This document shows, piece by piece, positions 16,634-29,267 of a DNA stretch of 33,028 bases. How positions within the stretch are numbered: position 1 is the first letter of the stretch; every line of letters begins with the position of its first letter. The translations under genes and the position numbers were made by a program. Under the pieces are notes generated by a model, which did no database searches, was not told where the DNA came from, and worked only from the letters and a program-made list of their open reading frames with translations. This DNA is from JAJYVT01 sp027339205 (GTDB taxonomy: Bacteria > Actinomycetota > Acidimicrobiia > Acidimicrobiales > RAAP-2): positions 1 through 33,028 of the forward strand of contig DAHWOV010000121.1 in the NCBI GenBank assembly GCA_027339205.1. The letters run 5' to 3'.

Positions 16634-18507
16634 GCGGCTCTCGGGGAGGAGAGGAAGACGCAGCCGAGCGGCGGCGCCACGAGCGTCAGGGTCCGTGGGC
16701 GGCCGTGGGAGGGAACGGGCTGGGTGTGGAGCCCGCCCATGTTGCCGACGCCGCTCCCCCCGTACTCGACGGCGTCGGAGTTGAGGCGCTCGCGCCAGAG
16801 GCCGTCCACGGGCACGCCGACCAGCAGGTTGTCACGCGGAATGGGAGTGAAATTGCAGACGATAAGCATAATCTCTCCCGCCGAGGACCGGCGGAGGAAG
16901 CTCACGACGCTGATGTCTGCCTCTTCGTGCTGCACCCACTCGAAGCCGGCGGGATCGCAGTCGAGCTCGTGGAGCGCTGGCTCCGCGCGGTAGAGCTCGT
17001 TCAGGTCCCGCACCCATCGGCAGACACCTGCGTGGCGCTCGTCGTCGAGCAGCTCCCAGTGCAGGCCATCGTCGTGGTCCCACTCTCGCCAGTCCGCGAG
17101 CTCCGATCCCATGAAGAGGAGCTTCTTGCCCGGCAGCCCGTACTGGTACCCGTAGAGCAGCCGGAGATTGGCGCGCTTCTGCCAGTCGTCGCCGGGCATC
17201 TTCGACAGGAGCGACCCCTTGCCGTGCACGACCTCGTCGTGGGAGAGCGGCAGGACGAAGTTCTCGGTGAAGGCGTACACCGCCCGGAACGTCAGCTCTT
17301 CGTGGTGCCACCGCCGGTGCACGGGATCGTGGTCCATGTAGCGGAGGGTGTCGTGCATCCATCCCATGTCCCACTTGAACCCGAAGCCCAGGCCGCCCCA
17401 CTCCACGGGCCGGGAGACGCCGCCCCACGCGGTCGACTCCTCGGCGTAGGTCTGGGCCGAGGGATGGTCGGCGTAGATGCCGGTGTTCAGCTGGCGGAGG
17501 AACCCGATCGCGTCGAGGTCCTCGCGCCCCCCGTACGCGTTGGGCTCCCACTCTCCGGCCTGTCGCGAGTAGTCGAGGTAGAGCATGGAGGCCACCGCGT
17601 CGACCCGCAGCCCGTCTGCGTGGTACGTGCGAAGCCAGTGGTCGGCCGAGGACGCGAGGAAGCTCCGCACCTCGTGACGGCCGTAGTTGAAGACGAGGCT
17701 GTTCCAGTCCGGGTGGACGCCCCGGCGGGGGTCTGCGTGCTCGTAGAGGTGCGTGCCGTCGAAGCATGCCAGCGCAAACTCGTCGGAAGGGAAGTGGGAG
17801 GGCACCCAGTCGAGGATCACGCCGATGCCCGCCTGGTGCAGCGCGTCGACCAGCGCCATGAAGTCCTGCGGGCTCCCGTAGCGCGCGCTCGGCGCGAAGA
17901 ACCCCGTCGTCTGGTAGCCCCAGCTCCCGTAGAACGGGTGCTCCATGACCGGCAGCAGCTCGACGTGCGTGAACCCGTTGCGCTGCACGTGATCGACCAG
18001 GCGCGGCGCGAGCTCGCCGTACGTCAGGAGGTCGCCGGGCCGGCTCGGTGTGCGGCGCCAGCTGCCGACGTGGACCTCGTAGATCGAGATCGGCGACCGC
18101 ACGGTCTGGTGCGCGCCGCGCGCGCCCATCCACTCCTCGTCGCCCCAGTCGTAGGCGAGGTCCCAGATGACCGAGCCGGTCTTGGGAGGCTGCTCGCAGT
18201 AGAAGGCGACCGGGTCGGCCTTCTCGACAACGGTCCGCTCCGCCGTCGTGATCGCGTACTTGTAGACCTGGCCCTGTCGCGCCGGTCGTGCGACGCCCTG
18301 CCAGATCCCCGAGCTCCCGCACGCCGACAGGGGGTCTGCGCCGGCCTGCCAGCCGTTCCAGTCGCCGATGACCGACACGCCCCGTGCGCTCGGCGCCCAC
18401 ACGGCGAAGTCCACCTCCTCGTCGCCGACCACGTGGGCCCCGAGCTTGTCGGCAAGCCGCCGGTGCGACCCCTCGTTGAAGAGCAGCAAGTCGTAGTCGG
18501 TGATCAC
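16630..18507 (-). CDS. glgB: 1,4-alpha-glucan branching enzyme GlgB
   Basis: A 625-residue GH13 branching enzyme that cuts alpha-1,4 chains and rejoins them as alpha-1,6 branches. The CBM48 region lies at about 30-115 (FAVWAPSARGVSVIGDWNGW). Catalytic residues are Asp303 (HADGLRVDAVASMLYLDY), the Glu of YAEESTAWGG (356/357) and Asp424 (LPLSHDEVVHGKGSL). It lacks the extra N-terminal domain of the 730-residue forms. GTG 18507 overlaps the malQ stop by 4 nt and an AGGAGGAGG sequence lies 4 nt upstream. The frame stays open far upstream, but that part is the shadow of malQ. It would act on the linear glucan made by GlgE. Confidence 0.97.
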
Positions 18508-20524
18508 CCAGCCTCCTCCTGCCGTCTCAGGGCGTCGATCCTGGCCAACGCGTCCACCACGTCGTCGTCCTCGAAGATCTCTTCGAGCGTGCGCGCCGAG
18601 CGGTGCTGCCAATTCCCCGCCTCGGCGCCCGAGCCGGGGCGGTTGTGGGGCCAGCGCTCGAGCCACAGGTCCTCCACGTCGGCGAGGACGAGGCGTGCGG
18701 GACCTGCCGCGAGATGGTCGAGGCTGGCGCGCAGGCCTCGCCGGGGGTCGCCCCCGAGCGCCCGCCGCCAGCCTGCTCGCTCCGGCGCCTCCCAGAAGGA
18801 CACGAAGCGCGGCAGGTCGTGCGTGCCGATGCTCGCCATGGACAGGTCGGGTGGGTCGGGAAGCGGCGCGTCCGCCGAGACCTCGAACTGAAGGACCCAC
18901 GACCGCAGCATCCTGTCGTCGGCCATCCCCCGTCGCAGCTCCTCGGGCACCGTACCGAGATCCTCCCCCACGATCGCGGTGGCGGACCTGTGGGCTTCGA
19001 GCGCGACGATCGCGCGCAGATCGTCGTCGTGGTAGCGCACGTAGGCGCCGTCCGTCGCCTCCGCTCCCGCGGGGACCCAGTAGAGGCGGTAGAGCCCCAT
19101 CACGTGGTCGAGTCGCAGGACTGTCGCATGCCGCATCGCATGGCGCAGGACGGAGACCACGTGGCGGTAACGCTGCTCGCGTATGCCCCGCGGGTGCAGG
19201 GGGCGGAACGACCATCGCTGGCCCCTGTCGAAGAACTGGTCGGGCGGGGCGCCGACCTCGACTCCCTCTGCGAAGCACGCTGGCTCGAAGCTCGTGTCGA
19301 ACCCCAAGGGGTGCACGCCCGCGGGCAGGTCGCAGAGGATCCCGCCGGCCGCGGCGGCGAACTGCTGGTCGGCCACCCACTGCGCGTAGAGGTGGTACCT
19401 GGCGGTCTCGTCTTCGGGCAGGCGGGACGTGGCGCGGGACGTGGCGCGCGACGCACCGGCGTCTTGTGCCTCGGCGCCCGCCCGGAACCGCGAGTACTCG
19501 ACGAGGTCCGGCCGCTCGCGCGCGAACGCTTCGAGCGCGTCGCGCCTCGCCGAGGGCTTCGAGAAGAGCGCGCGGGCGAGCGGCTCGAGCACGCGGCGGA
19601 CGAGCGCCATCGACGCGGGATAGTCGACGAGGGCGTTGCGCCGCTGCGACGCCAGCGCCTGGCGGAACGCCTCTGAGCCGAGCAGGTCTCGCGCGTCGGG
19701 AGATGCCTCGAGCTCGGGCAGCGCCGTCGGGTCCACGTACAGCTCGTTCCACCCGAGCCGCGTCGCCGGCAGGTAGGGGCTGATCTCCAGCGGCTCGTCG
19801 TAGAAGCCGGGGTAGAGCGGGAGGGTCCCGACGAACGCCCCGCCGATCCCTCGCACCCAGGCCGCCATCTCTGCCAGCGCGGGGTAGTTCCCCACTCCCC
19901 AGTCGGTACGCGTCCGCATCGCGTGCACCGGGAGGAAGGCGCCCCAGCCACGCGCGGGCAGCGGGCAGCGCGGCGCGACCACCACCATCGACGCCGCGTC
20001 GATCCCCGGCCCCTCGATCCTCAGGTGGTAGTAGCCCGGGTCCAGCGGGTCGAGCGGAGCGCTGAGCTGCGCTTCGTACCGGTCCATCGTGCGGCCCTCG
20101 ACGCTGGCGGAGCCGAGCGGCCGGTGGATCGCCGGCATCAGCCTGGCTTTACGCGTGGTGCCGTCCTCGGCCTCGAGCACGAGCCAGCAGTCCCGCGGGT
20201 GCACCGGGCGCGGGACGCCCACCGCGACCGCCTGGGTGCCGGCGGCGGGGACCGCCACCACGGGCGCGAGCACTTCGACGTGGCGGCGGAGGCGCTCCTC
20301 CCTCACTGCCGTCGCAGGGTCTTCCACCGGCGCCCCGAGCGCAGCGAGGAGCACCCGGATCGTCTCCGTGCTCGCCTCGCGCGTCCGGCCAGCCGTGTCG
20401 ACGTACGACGTCTCGACGCCGTAGAGCGCCGCGAGGTGCCGGAGGTCCCCGGGCACCGGCGGGAGCGGCCCACCGCCCGCCGGCGGGAGCGGCCCACCTC
20501 CCGCCGGCGGGCGTGGCGCGCCGG

Positions 20525-20528
<4 letters not shown>
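18504..20528 (-). CDS. malQ: 4-alpha-glucanotransferase MalQ
   Basis: A 674-residue GH77 enzyme that transfers alpha-1,4-glucan segments between chains. Catalytic residues are Asp474 (VLRLDHVMGLYRLYWVP), Glu522 (AIVGEDLGTVPEELR) and Asp571 (SIGTHDLPRFVSFWE). It keeps the N-terminal accessory domains of long bacterial MalQ. The first 27 residues are two PLPPAGGG units encoded by a 24-bp repeat, and residues 360-369 are SRAT units from a 12-bp repeat inside the barrel region. The start is GTG 20528, overlapping the stop of the treS-maltokinase gene by 4 nt. In the operon it would trim or disproportionate chains around GlgB and GlgX. Confidence 0.95.
19423..19458. repeat. 12-bp tandem repeat inside malQ
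   Basis: CGGGACGTGGCG at 19423 and 19435, then a degenerate third copy. In frame; encodes SRAT units in a loop of the catalytic domain. Confidence 0.85.
20457..20504. repeat. 24-bp tandem repeat at the 5' end of malQ
   Basis: Two copies of a 24-bp unit (20457-20480 and 20481-20504) differ at one base. In frame; encodes PLPPAGGG twice, directly after the start codon region. Confidence 0.9.
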
Positions 20529-23847
<3,319 letters not shown>

Positions 23848-23851
<4 letters not shown>

Positions 23852-25920
23852 GGCGCTCCTTGCGCCGGCGAGCCGGCGCGGCCGGGCACCGAGAGCACGT
23901 GGGCGGGCACCGTCGCGGGGTCGAGGATCACGAAGCTGTGGGTGCCTTCCCACCGGTACCGGGCGTCGGTGAGCAGATCGTGGACAGAGAAAGACTCTCC
24001 GGGGCCCTTCGAGAAGTCCCCCAGGTGCACCCAGCCCGACTGTCGGTTGCGCGGGTCCAGGTTGACCACCACCAGCACCGCGTCGTCCCCCGACGTCTTG
24101 GAGTAGGCGATCAGCTGATCGTTGTCGGTGGCGTGGAAGCGCAGGGTGTCGTTGCGCTGCAAGGCCGGGTGGGCACGCCGCAGCGCGTTGAGGCGCGCCA
24201 TCAGGGGCGCCAGGCTGTCGGGCCGGCCGATGTCCCAGTGCCGCACCGCGTACTTCTCCGACCCGAGGTACTCCTCGGAGCCGACGGCGCGCGCGACGTG
24301 CTCCTGCAGCTCGAAGGCGGGCCCGTACACGCCGTAGCTCGCGGACAGCGTCGCGGCGAGCACGAGCCTCGCCACGAATGCCGGCGTGCCTCCGGTCTGG
24401 AGGGTCTCGGTGAGGATGTCGGGCGTGTTGGGCCAGAAGCTGGGCCGGAAGAAGTGCGCGACCTCGGCGAGCTCGCGCATGTAGGACTCGAGCTCCCACT
24501 TGGTGTTGCGCCAGGCGAAGTACGTGTACGACTGCGTGAAGCCGACCTTGGCGAGCCTGTACATCACCGCGGGCCGGGTGAACGCCTCGGAGAGGAAGAT
24601 CGTCTCGGGATGCGCCGCCTTCACGATCGACAGGAGCCACTCCCAGAATGCGAAGGGCTTGGTGTGCGGGTTGTCGACGCGGAAGACCCGCACGCCCTGG
24701 CCGACCCAGAAGCGCACGACGTCGAGCAGCGCCAGCCAGAGGCTCCACCAGGCGTCGCTCTCGAAGTCGAGAGGGTAGATGTCCTCGTAGCGCTTCGGCG
24801 GGTTCTCCGCGTAGCGGATCGATCCGTCGGGCCGGTGGCGGAACCACTCGGGGTGCTCGCGCACCCATGGATGGTCGGGCGAGCACTGGAAGGCGAGGTC
24901 CATCGCGACCTCGATGCCGCGCTCGCGGGCGCGCTCGACCAGCCGCCGGAAGTCCGCCAGCGTGCCGAGCGCCGGGTCGACGGCACAGTGGCCCCCGTCC
25001 GCCGAGCCGATCGCCCAGGGGCTGCCGGGGTCGCCGGGAGCGGCCTCGGTCGACCCGTCGGGGCCCTTGCGGGCGGTGGAGCCGATGGGGTGGATCGGCG
25101 GCAGGTACAGCACGTCGGCACCGAGCCCTTCGACGTAGTCGAGCCGGGCCTCGACGTCCGCCAGCGTGCCCTGTCTCCCCTCCTCGGGCGACGCGCCCCG
25201 TGGGAACATCTCGTACCACGTCGAGAACCGCGCGAGGGCGGGGTCCACGACCACCGTGTAGGCCTGCGAGGTCGTCGCGCCGGCGGCCGTGCGGTGCCGG
25301 CGGACGAGCTCGCGCAGCCCGGCGCTCGCGAGCATCCCTCCCACCGTGCCGTCGTGCGGGTCGACCCCGCCCTCGGTGGCGACCGGTGAGGACAACCCGT
25401 CCCCCGCGTGCGCGACGAGGTCCGCCGCGGCAAAGAGCAGCTTTTTGTCCGGGCCGCGGGCGCGCGACGCGGCGTCCGCCAGCAGCTGCGCGCCGACCGC
25501 CAGCTCGCCGCGCACGTCCTGCCCGGCGCCGGCTCGGGCGAACAGGTCGCGCAGCCACGTCGCGTACCGGTCGACCCCCGCGCGCACGGCGAACCGGTAC
25601 CGGCCCACCGAGCCGGCCCGAAAGGCCGCCTTCCACCGGTCGTCGTCGAGCGACACCATCTCGACGACGGCCCACGACGGGTCCCCCTCCCGCTGCACGC
25701 GCAGATCGCACGCCAAGAGGTCGTGGCCGTCGGCGAAGACCCGCGCGTCCACGACCACGTCGTCACCGACCGCCGCCTTCGCGGGGAAGCGGCCGCCCTC
25801 GACGCTGGGCCTGACGTCCTCGATCACCACGCGCCTCGGAGCGCCGGGCTGCTTGATCCCGCCGGGCGCGGCCCGCGCCGCCGACGCGGCACCGGCCGGG
25901 AGCTGCGCGGCCCCCCTCAC
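23848..25920 (-). CDS. glgE: Alpha-1,4-glucan:maltose-1-phosphate maltosyltransferase GlgE
   Basis: A 690-residue GH13_3 enzyme that adds maltosyl units from maltose-1-phosphate to the non-reducing end of alpha-glucan. The N-terminal beta domain starts near VVIEDVRPSVEGGRFPAKA (31-49). Catalytic residues are Asp416 (GVRVFRVDNPHTKPFAFWEW), Glu445 (IFLSEAFTRP) and Asp501 (FWPNTPDILTE). YLPPIHPIGSTARKG (272-286) and NPPKRYEDIYPLDFE (373-387) are typical of GlgE. The start is GTG 25920, overlapping the aidB stop by 4 nt. The first 28 residues are an Ala/Gly/Pro-rich extension. It is the key enzyme of the operon. Confidence 0.97.
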
Positions 25921-27581
25921 GCCGCCGCAGGCCCGCGGGGAGGCGACGACGCCCCGGCCTCCACGGCTGCTCGCTCGAGGAGCGCGCGCAGGCGCGCTCG
26001 GGGAGGCAGGGTCCCGAACGCGCCGCTGTGACCATGAGCGAGCCTCGACGACATGAAGGCGTCGGCGACGTCGGGCGCGCCGTGGCGCACGAGGAGTGAC
26101 GCCTGGAGCACGAGCGCGAGCCGCTCGGTGACGCTGCGGGCGCGGGCCTGGAGGTCCTCTGGGTCGACGAGCTCCTTGCGGAGCGCCTCGAGCGCCTCGT
26201 CGAGCCGGGCGTCCTCCCCCGCGCCCAGCGCGACCTCGTCCAAGTACGCCTCGACGGTCAAAGGGCGCGTCAGCATCGCCCGGAGCACGTCCAGGGCCGC
26301 GACGTTCCCCGATCCCTCCCAGATCGAGTTGAGGGGCGCCTCGCGGTACAGGCGCGGCATCTGGGACTCCTCGACGTACCCGTTGCCGCCGAGGCACTCG
26401 AGCGCTTCGGCGGCGTGCGCGGGCGCACGCTTGCAGATCCAGTACTTGCCCACCGGGAGCGCGAGCCGCCGGAAGAGGCCCTCGGCCTCGTCGCCTGCGG
26501 CGGCACGGTCGGTCGCCGCGGCCAGGCGGAGGCTGAGGAGCGTGGCCGCCTCCGACTCGACCACGAGGTCGGCGAGCACGTTCGCCATGAGCGGCTGGTC
26601 CACGAGGAGGGCGCCGAACGCCCTGCGGTGCCGCGCGTGGTGGACCGCCTGCACCGCGCCCCATCGCATTCCCGCCGCACTGCCGGTCGTCGCGTCGAGG
26701 CGGGTGGCGGAGACCATCTCCATGATGGTCCGCACCCCGTGGCCCTCCTCTCCGACGAGCCAGCCCACCGCGCCTTCGTACTCCACCTCCGCCGAGGCGT
26801 TCGACCGGTTGCCGAGCTTGTCCTTCAGCCGCAGCAGCCTGATCGCGTTGCGCTCGCCGCCCGGGAGCACACGGGGGACGAAGAAGCACGACAGGCCGCC
26901 GGGCGCTTGTGCGAGCACGAGGAAGAGGTCGGACATGGGTGCCGACGTGAACCACTTGTGCCCGACGAGGCGGAACGAGCCGTCGCCGGCGGGGGCCGCC
27001 GTCGTCGCGTTGCTCCGCACGTCGGACCCTCCCTGCTTCTCCGTCATCGACATCCCGGCGATGAGCCCGCGCTTGGTCTCGGGGTCGCGCAGCCCGAAGT
27101 CGTAGTCGAAGGATGCGAGCAGCGGCTCGAAGCGCTGCGCGAGGGCGCTCGCCTGGCGCAACGCAGGAACGACGGCGTACGTCATCGACACGGGGCAAAG
27201 ATGCCCCGCTTCGGTCTGGCCCCACACGAGGAACTTCGCCGCGCGCGCCGTGTGCGCCCCCTGCTGCGGTGTCCGCCACGCGGCGGCATGGAGCCCGTGG
27301 GAGAGAGCGAGCGCCATGAGCTCGTGCCAGTGGGGATGGAACTCGACCTCGTCGATCCGGTGCCCGAAGCGGTCGTGCGTGCGCAGCACCGGCGGGTACT
27401 CGTTGACCACCCGCGCCATGTCGGCGACCTCCGCGGAGCCGGCGAGGCGTCCCACTTCGTGCAGCTCGGGCTCAGCCCACCCCGCGCCGAAGGCGTGCAG
27501 GCCCGCGAGCAGTGCCGGATCCTGCGCGACGTCGTAGTCGGCCAGAACGGGGGGCTGGTTGGTCACTTCGTGGGTCGGCAC
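25917..27581 (-). CDS. aidB: AidB-like acyl-CoA dehydrogenase family protein
   Basis: A 554-residue flavoprotein of the AidB branch of acyl-CoA dehydrogenases. The N-terminus PTHEVTNQPP, then THDRFGHRIDEVEFHPHWHE, and the C-terminal GGNGYVEESQMPRLYREAPL followed by NSIWEGSGNVAALDVLRAML are diagnostic of AidB. FAD-binding parts include GMSMTEKQGGSDVRSNAT and KWFTSA. E. coli AidB is induced by alkylating agents and binds DNA; its enzymatic substrate is unknown, and many actinobacterial relatives have no studied role. GTG 27581 follows AGGAGGTGAG; this ribosome-binding stretch is part of a tandem repeat. It heads the glucan operon and overlaps glgE by 4 nt, an unexpected partner. Confidence 0.92.
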   Translation of the reverse strand: MPTHEVTNQPPVLADYDVAQDPALLAGLHAFGAGWAEPELHEVGRLAGSAEVADMARVVNEYPPVLRTHDRFGHRIDEVEFHPHWHELMALALSHGLHAAAWRTPQQGAHTARAAKFLVWGQTEAGHLCPVSMTYAVVPALRQASALAQRFEPLLASFDYDFGLRDPETKRGLIAGMSMTEKQGGSDVRSNATTAAPAGDGSFRLVGHKWFTSAPMSDLFLVLAQAPGGLSCFFVPRVLPGGERNAIRLLRLKDKLGNRSNASAEVEYEGAVGWLVGEEGHGVRTIMEMVSATRLDATTGSAAGMRWGAVQAVHHARHRRAFGALLVDQPLMANVLADLVVESEAATLLSLRLAAATDRAAAGDEAEGLFRRLALPVGKYWICKRAPAHAAEALECLGGNGYVEESQMPRLYREAPLNSIWEGSGNVAALDVLRAMLTRPLTVEAYLDEVALGAGEDARLDEALEALRKELVDPEDLQARARSVTERLALVLQASLLVRHGAPDVADAFMSSRLAHGHSGAFGTLPPRARLRALLERAAVEAGASSPPRGPAAA

Positions 27582-27583
27582 CT

Positions 27584-27633
27584 CACCTCCTGTCCGCACC
27601 TCCTGTGCTCGTGTCCGCACCTCGTGTGCGCAC
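27584..27633 (-). repeat. 13-bp repeat containing the aidB ribosome-binding site
   Basis: CACCTCCTGTCCG-type units begin at 27584, 27597, 27618 and 27631, with an 8-base insertion in the second. On the transcribed strand they read CGGACAGGAGGTG, so the Shine-Dalgarno sequence and GGA triplets are reiterated directly before aidB. Confidence 0.8.
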
Positions 27634-27700
27634 CGCGTCGCTCGGGACGCCGCGTCCGTGCTTCGTCCGGACCGGTCCGCGTGCCAGGTTACGCGCCCAC

Positions 27701-27775
27701 CAGGGCCCGAGCGCCGGGCGGCTATCCCCCGGCCGCTGGGCGGCCAGGGCCCGAGCGCCGGGCGGCTATCCCCCG
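27701..27775. repeat. 31-bp direct repeat at the 3' end of the quinone-oxidoreductase-like gene
   Basis: Two identical 31-bp copies, 27701-27731 and 27745-27775, are separated by 13 bases. The second contains the last codons and the TAG stop of the gene (complement of 27766-27768); the first is a downstream duplicate. The 184-base gap before aidB contains these repeats and the 13-bp units and no gene. Confidence 0.97.
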
Positions 27776-28743
27776 AGCGCGAGAAGGAGCTTTCCAGAGA
27801 CTTCCTGATGCTCGAGCCGGCGGAACGCCTCGTTGACCTCGTCGAGTGGCAGCACCTCGTCGACCTTCACGGACATCCGCCCCTCGCGGATCGCGGCCAG
27901 CGCCCCCTCGATGCCCCGGCGGATAGCGTCGGCCGGTTCGATGAGGCCCCCGTAGCCCAACACCGAGAGGCCTTTGCGGTACAGCGCCCGGAGCGGGACG
28001 CGCCCCTCCCCGTCCGCGCTGGTCCCGTAGACGACGAGCCGGCCGCGCGGCTCGAGCACCTCGACTGCAGCGCCGGTGAACCCGTCACCGAGCGCGTCGA
28101 ACACCACGGTGGGCCGCAGCTCGGCGCACGCGGAGACGAGATCCCCCGCACCGGCCACGACGACTCGATCTGCGCCGCAGGACTCGATGTCACCCGCCTT
28201 CTGCCCGTGCCCCGTCTGGCCCCAGACCCGTGCGCCGATCCCGTGCACGAGGGACACGATCATGCTCCCGACGCCGCCGCTCGCGCCGAGCACGAGCACA
28301 CGGTCGTCGGCGGACACGCGGCCAAGCTCGTTGACCGTACGGAACGCGGTCGCGCCTGCGACGCCCAGCGCGGCCGCGGACTGCGGCGCCACGCCATCGG
28401 GGAGATCGATGCACGCTGCCCGGGGAACCACGGCTGCCTCGGCCCACAGCCCGTCACGCGTGGTGCCGAGCCCGTGATCGTGCAGCACCACCCATCGTCC
28501 GTCGACCCGTCCCACGCCCTCCACGCCCAAGGTGCGCGGGAGGGGGGCATCGGCTGCGACGGCGCCGGTCGCCCCGTAGCGGTCCACCGGGTTCACCCCT
28601 GCAAGGGCCATCTCGACCACGAGCTCGCCCGGTCCGGGCTCGGGGAGCTGGACCGTGCGCACCTCGAGCGGCAAGCCGTGGCCCACGAGCCGAGCGGCAC
28701 GGACGGTCCGCCGCGAAACCTTGGTGTCGAGATCGCTCGTCAT
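27766..28743 (-). CDS. MDR-family zinc-independent quinone oxidoreductase-like protein
   Basis: A 325-residue medium-chain dehydrogenase/reductase resembling NADPH:quinone oxidoreductases. It has the N-terminal GroES-like half (ELVVEMALAGVNPVDRYGAT), the nucleotide site VLVLGASGGVGSMIVSL and a C-terminal EVLPLDEVNEAFRRLEHQEV with GKLLLAL, as in QOR. No zinc cysteines are seen. The substrate is unknown. ATG 28743 is preceded by TAGCAT at 7 nt and no ribosome-binding site, suggesting a leaderless transcript; an ATG at 28752 is also in frame. The gene runs in the direction of the aidB-glgX operon, 184 bases upstream, and is divergent from the small acidic protein gene. Confidence 0.88.
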   Translation of the reverse strand: MTSDLDTKVSRRTVRAARLVGHGLPLEVRTVQLPEPGPGELVVEMALAGVNPVDRYGATGAVAADAPLPRTLGVEGVGRVDGRWVVLHDHGLGTTRDGLWAEAAVVPRAACIDLPDGVAPQSAAALGVAGATAFRTVNELGRVSADDRVLVLGASGGVGSMIVSLVHGIGARVWGQTGHGQKAGDIESCGADRVVVAGAGDLVSACAELRPTVVFDALGDGFTGAAVEVLEPRGRLVVYGTSADGEGRVPLRALYRKGLSVLGYGGLIEPADAIRRGIEGALAAIREGRMSVKVDEVLPLDEVNEAFRRLEHQEVSGKLLLALGG

Positions 28744-28750
28744 CTGGCGC

Positions 28751-28756
28751 ATGCTA
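28751..28756 (-). promoter_or_regulatory. Candidate -10 box for a leaderless quinone-oxidoreductase-like transcript
   Basis: TAGCAT on the minus strand, 7 nt before ATG 28743. Confidence 0.4.
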
Positions 28757-28767
28757 CGAGGCCAGGG

Positions 28768-28801
28768 ACGTGGCGCTGGCCGGCACGTGGCGCTGGTCGG
28801 T
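28768..28801. repeat. 17-bp duplication between two divergent starts
   Basis: ACGTGGCGCTGGCCGGC (28768-28784) is followed by a near copy at 28785-28801. It fills the core of the divergent promoter region. Confidence 0.9.
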
Positions 28802-28804
28802 GGG

Positions 28805-28810
28805 TAGTCT
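28805..28810 (+). promoter_or_regulatory. Candidate -10 box for the small acidic protein gene
   Basis: TAGTCT, 6 nt before GTG 28817, with no ribosome-binding site. Confidence 0.4.
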
Positions 28811-28816
28811 CGCAAC

Positions 28817-29041
28817 GTGCCCACCGCCGACGAGGTCAACGAAGCGGACCGTCTCGAGCAGGAGATGCCTCCGGCCCGAGACGAGCGTGACTTGCACCCG
28901 ATCCCGCCGGACGCCCCCGACGCGGACGTGCTCGAGCAGGAGCAGCCGCTCGTCGAAGACGGCACGGAGATCGGGATCGACGCGGAGCGCACGGAGCCCG
29001 TGGCCGACGACGACTGGGCCGCCACATCGACCAGCGGCTGA
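28817..29041 (+). CDS. Small acidic protein with repeated (E/D)ADxLEQE motif
   Basis: A 74-residue, strongly acidic, Pro-rich protein without hydrophobic segments. The motif EADRLEQE near residue 9 recurs as DADVLEQEQ near residue 36. Short actinobacterial proteins with such LEQ motifs are known to me only as hypothetical; no function can be given. The GTG start at 28817 fits a TAGTCT box 6 nt upstream. Codon use is like the neighbours and the repeated motif argues that it is translated. The 226 bases after it (29042-29267) show no further gene. Confidence 0.65.
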   Translation: MPTADEVNEADRLEQEMPPARDERDLHPIPPDAPDADVLEQEQPLVEDGTEIGIDAERTEPVADDDWAATSTSG

Positions 29042-29267
29042 CCGCCGGCCCGATGTCCGGAGGCGACGAGCCAGCCCGTCCTCGCTGACGCACGCAGGAC
29101 CACGGGTGCGCCCGACTCGAAGGCGTCTTGCCGCCGGGCCGAAGCTCCCTGGCCCCGAAGGCCCGATGGCTGCCCCCTCGGGCCGTGTGGCTGCTCGCGG
29201 GTGCCTCCATGCCCGACATGCCTCGACGCTCACCGCGCCGGTGCAGGGCTCGTCCGGCCGCGCGGCG

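Noticed and set aside
27701..27775. CRISPR-like direct repeats
   Set aside because: There are only two copies with a 13-base spacer, one contains a gene's stop codon, and no cas gene is nearby.
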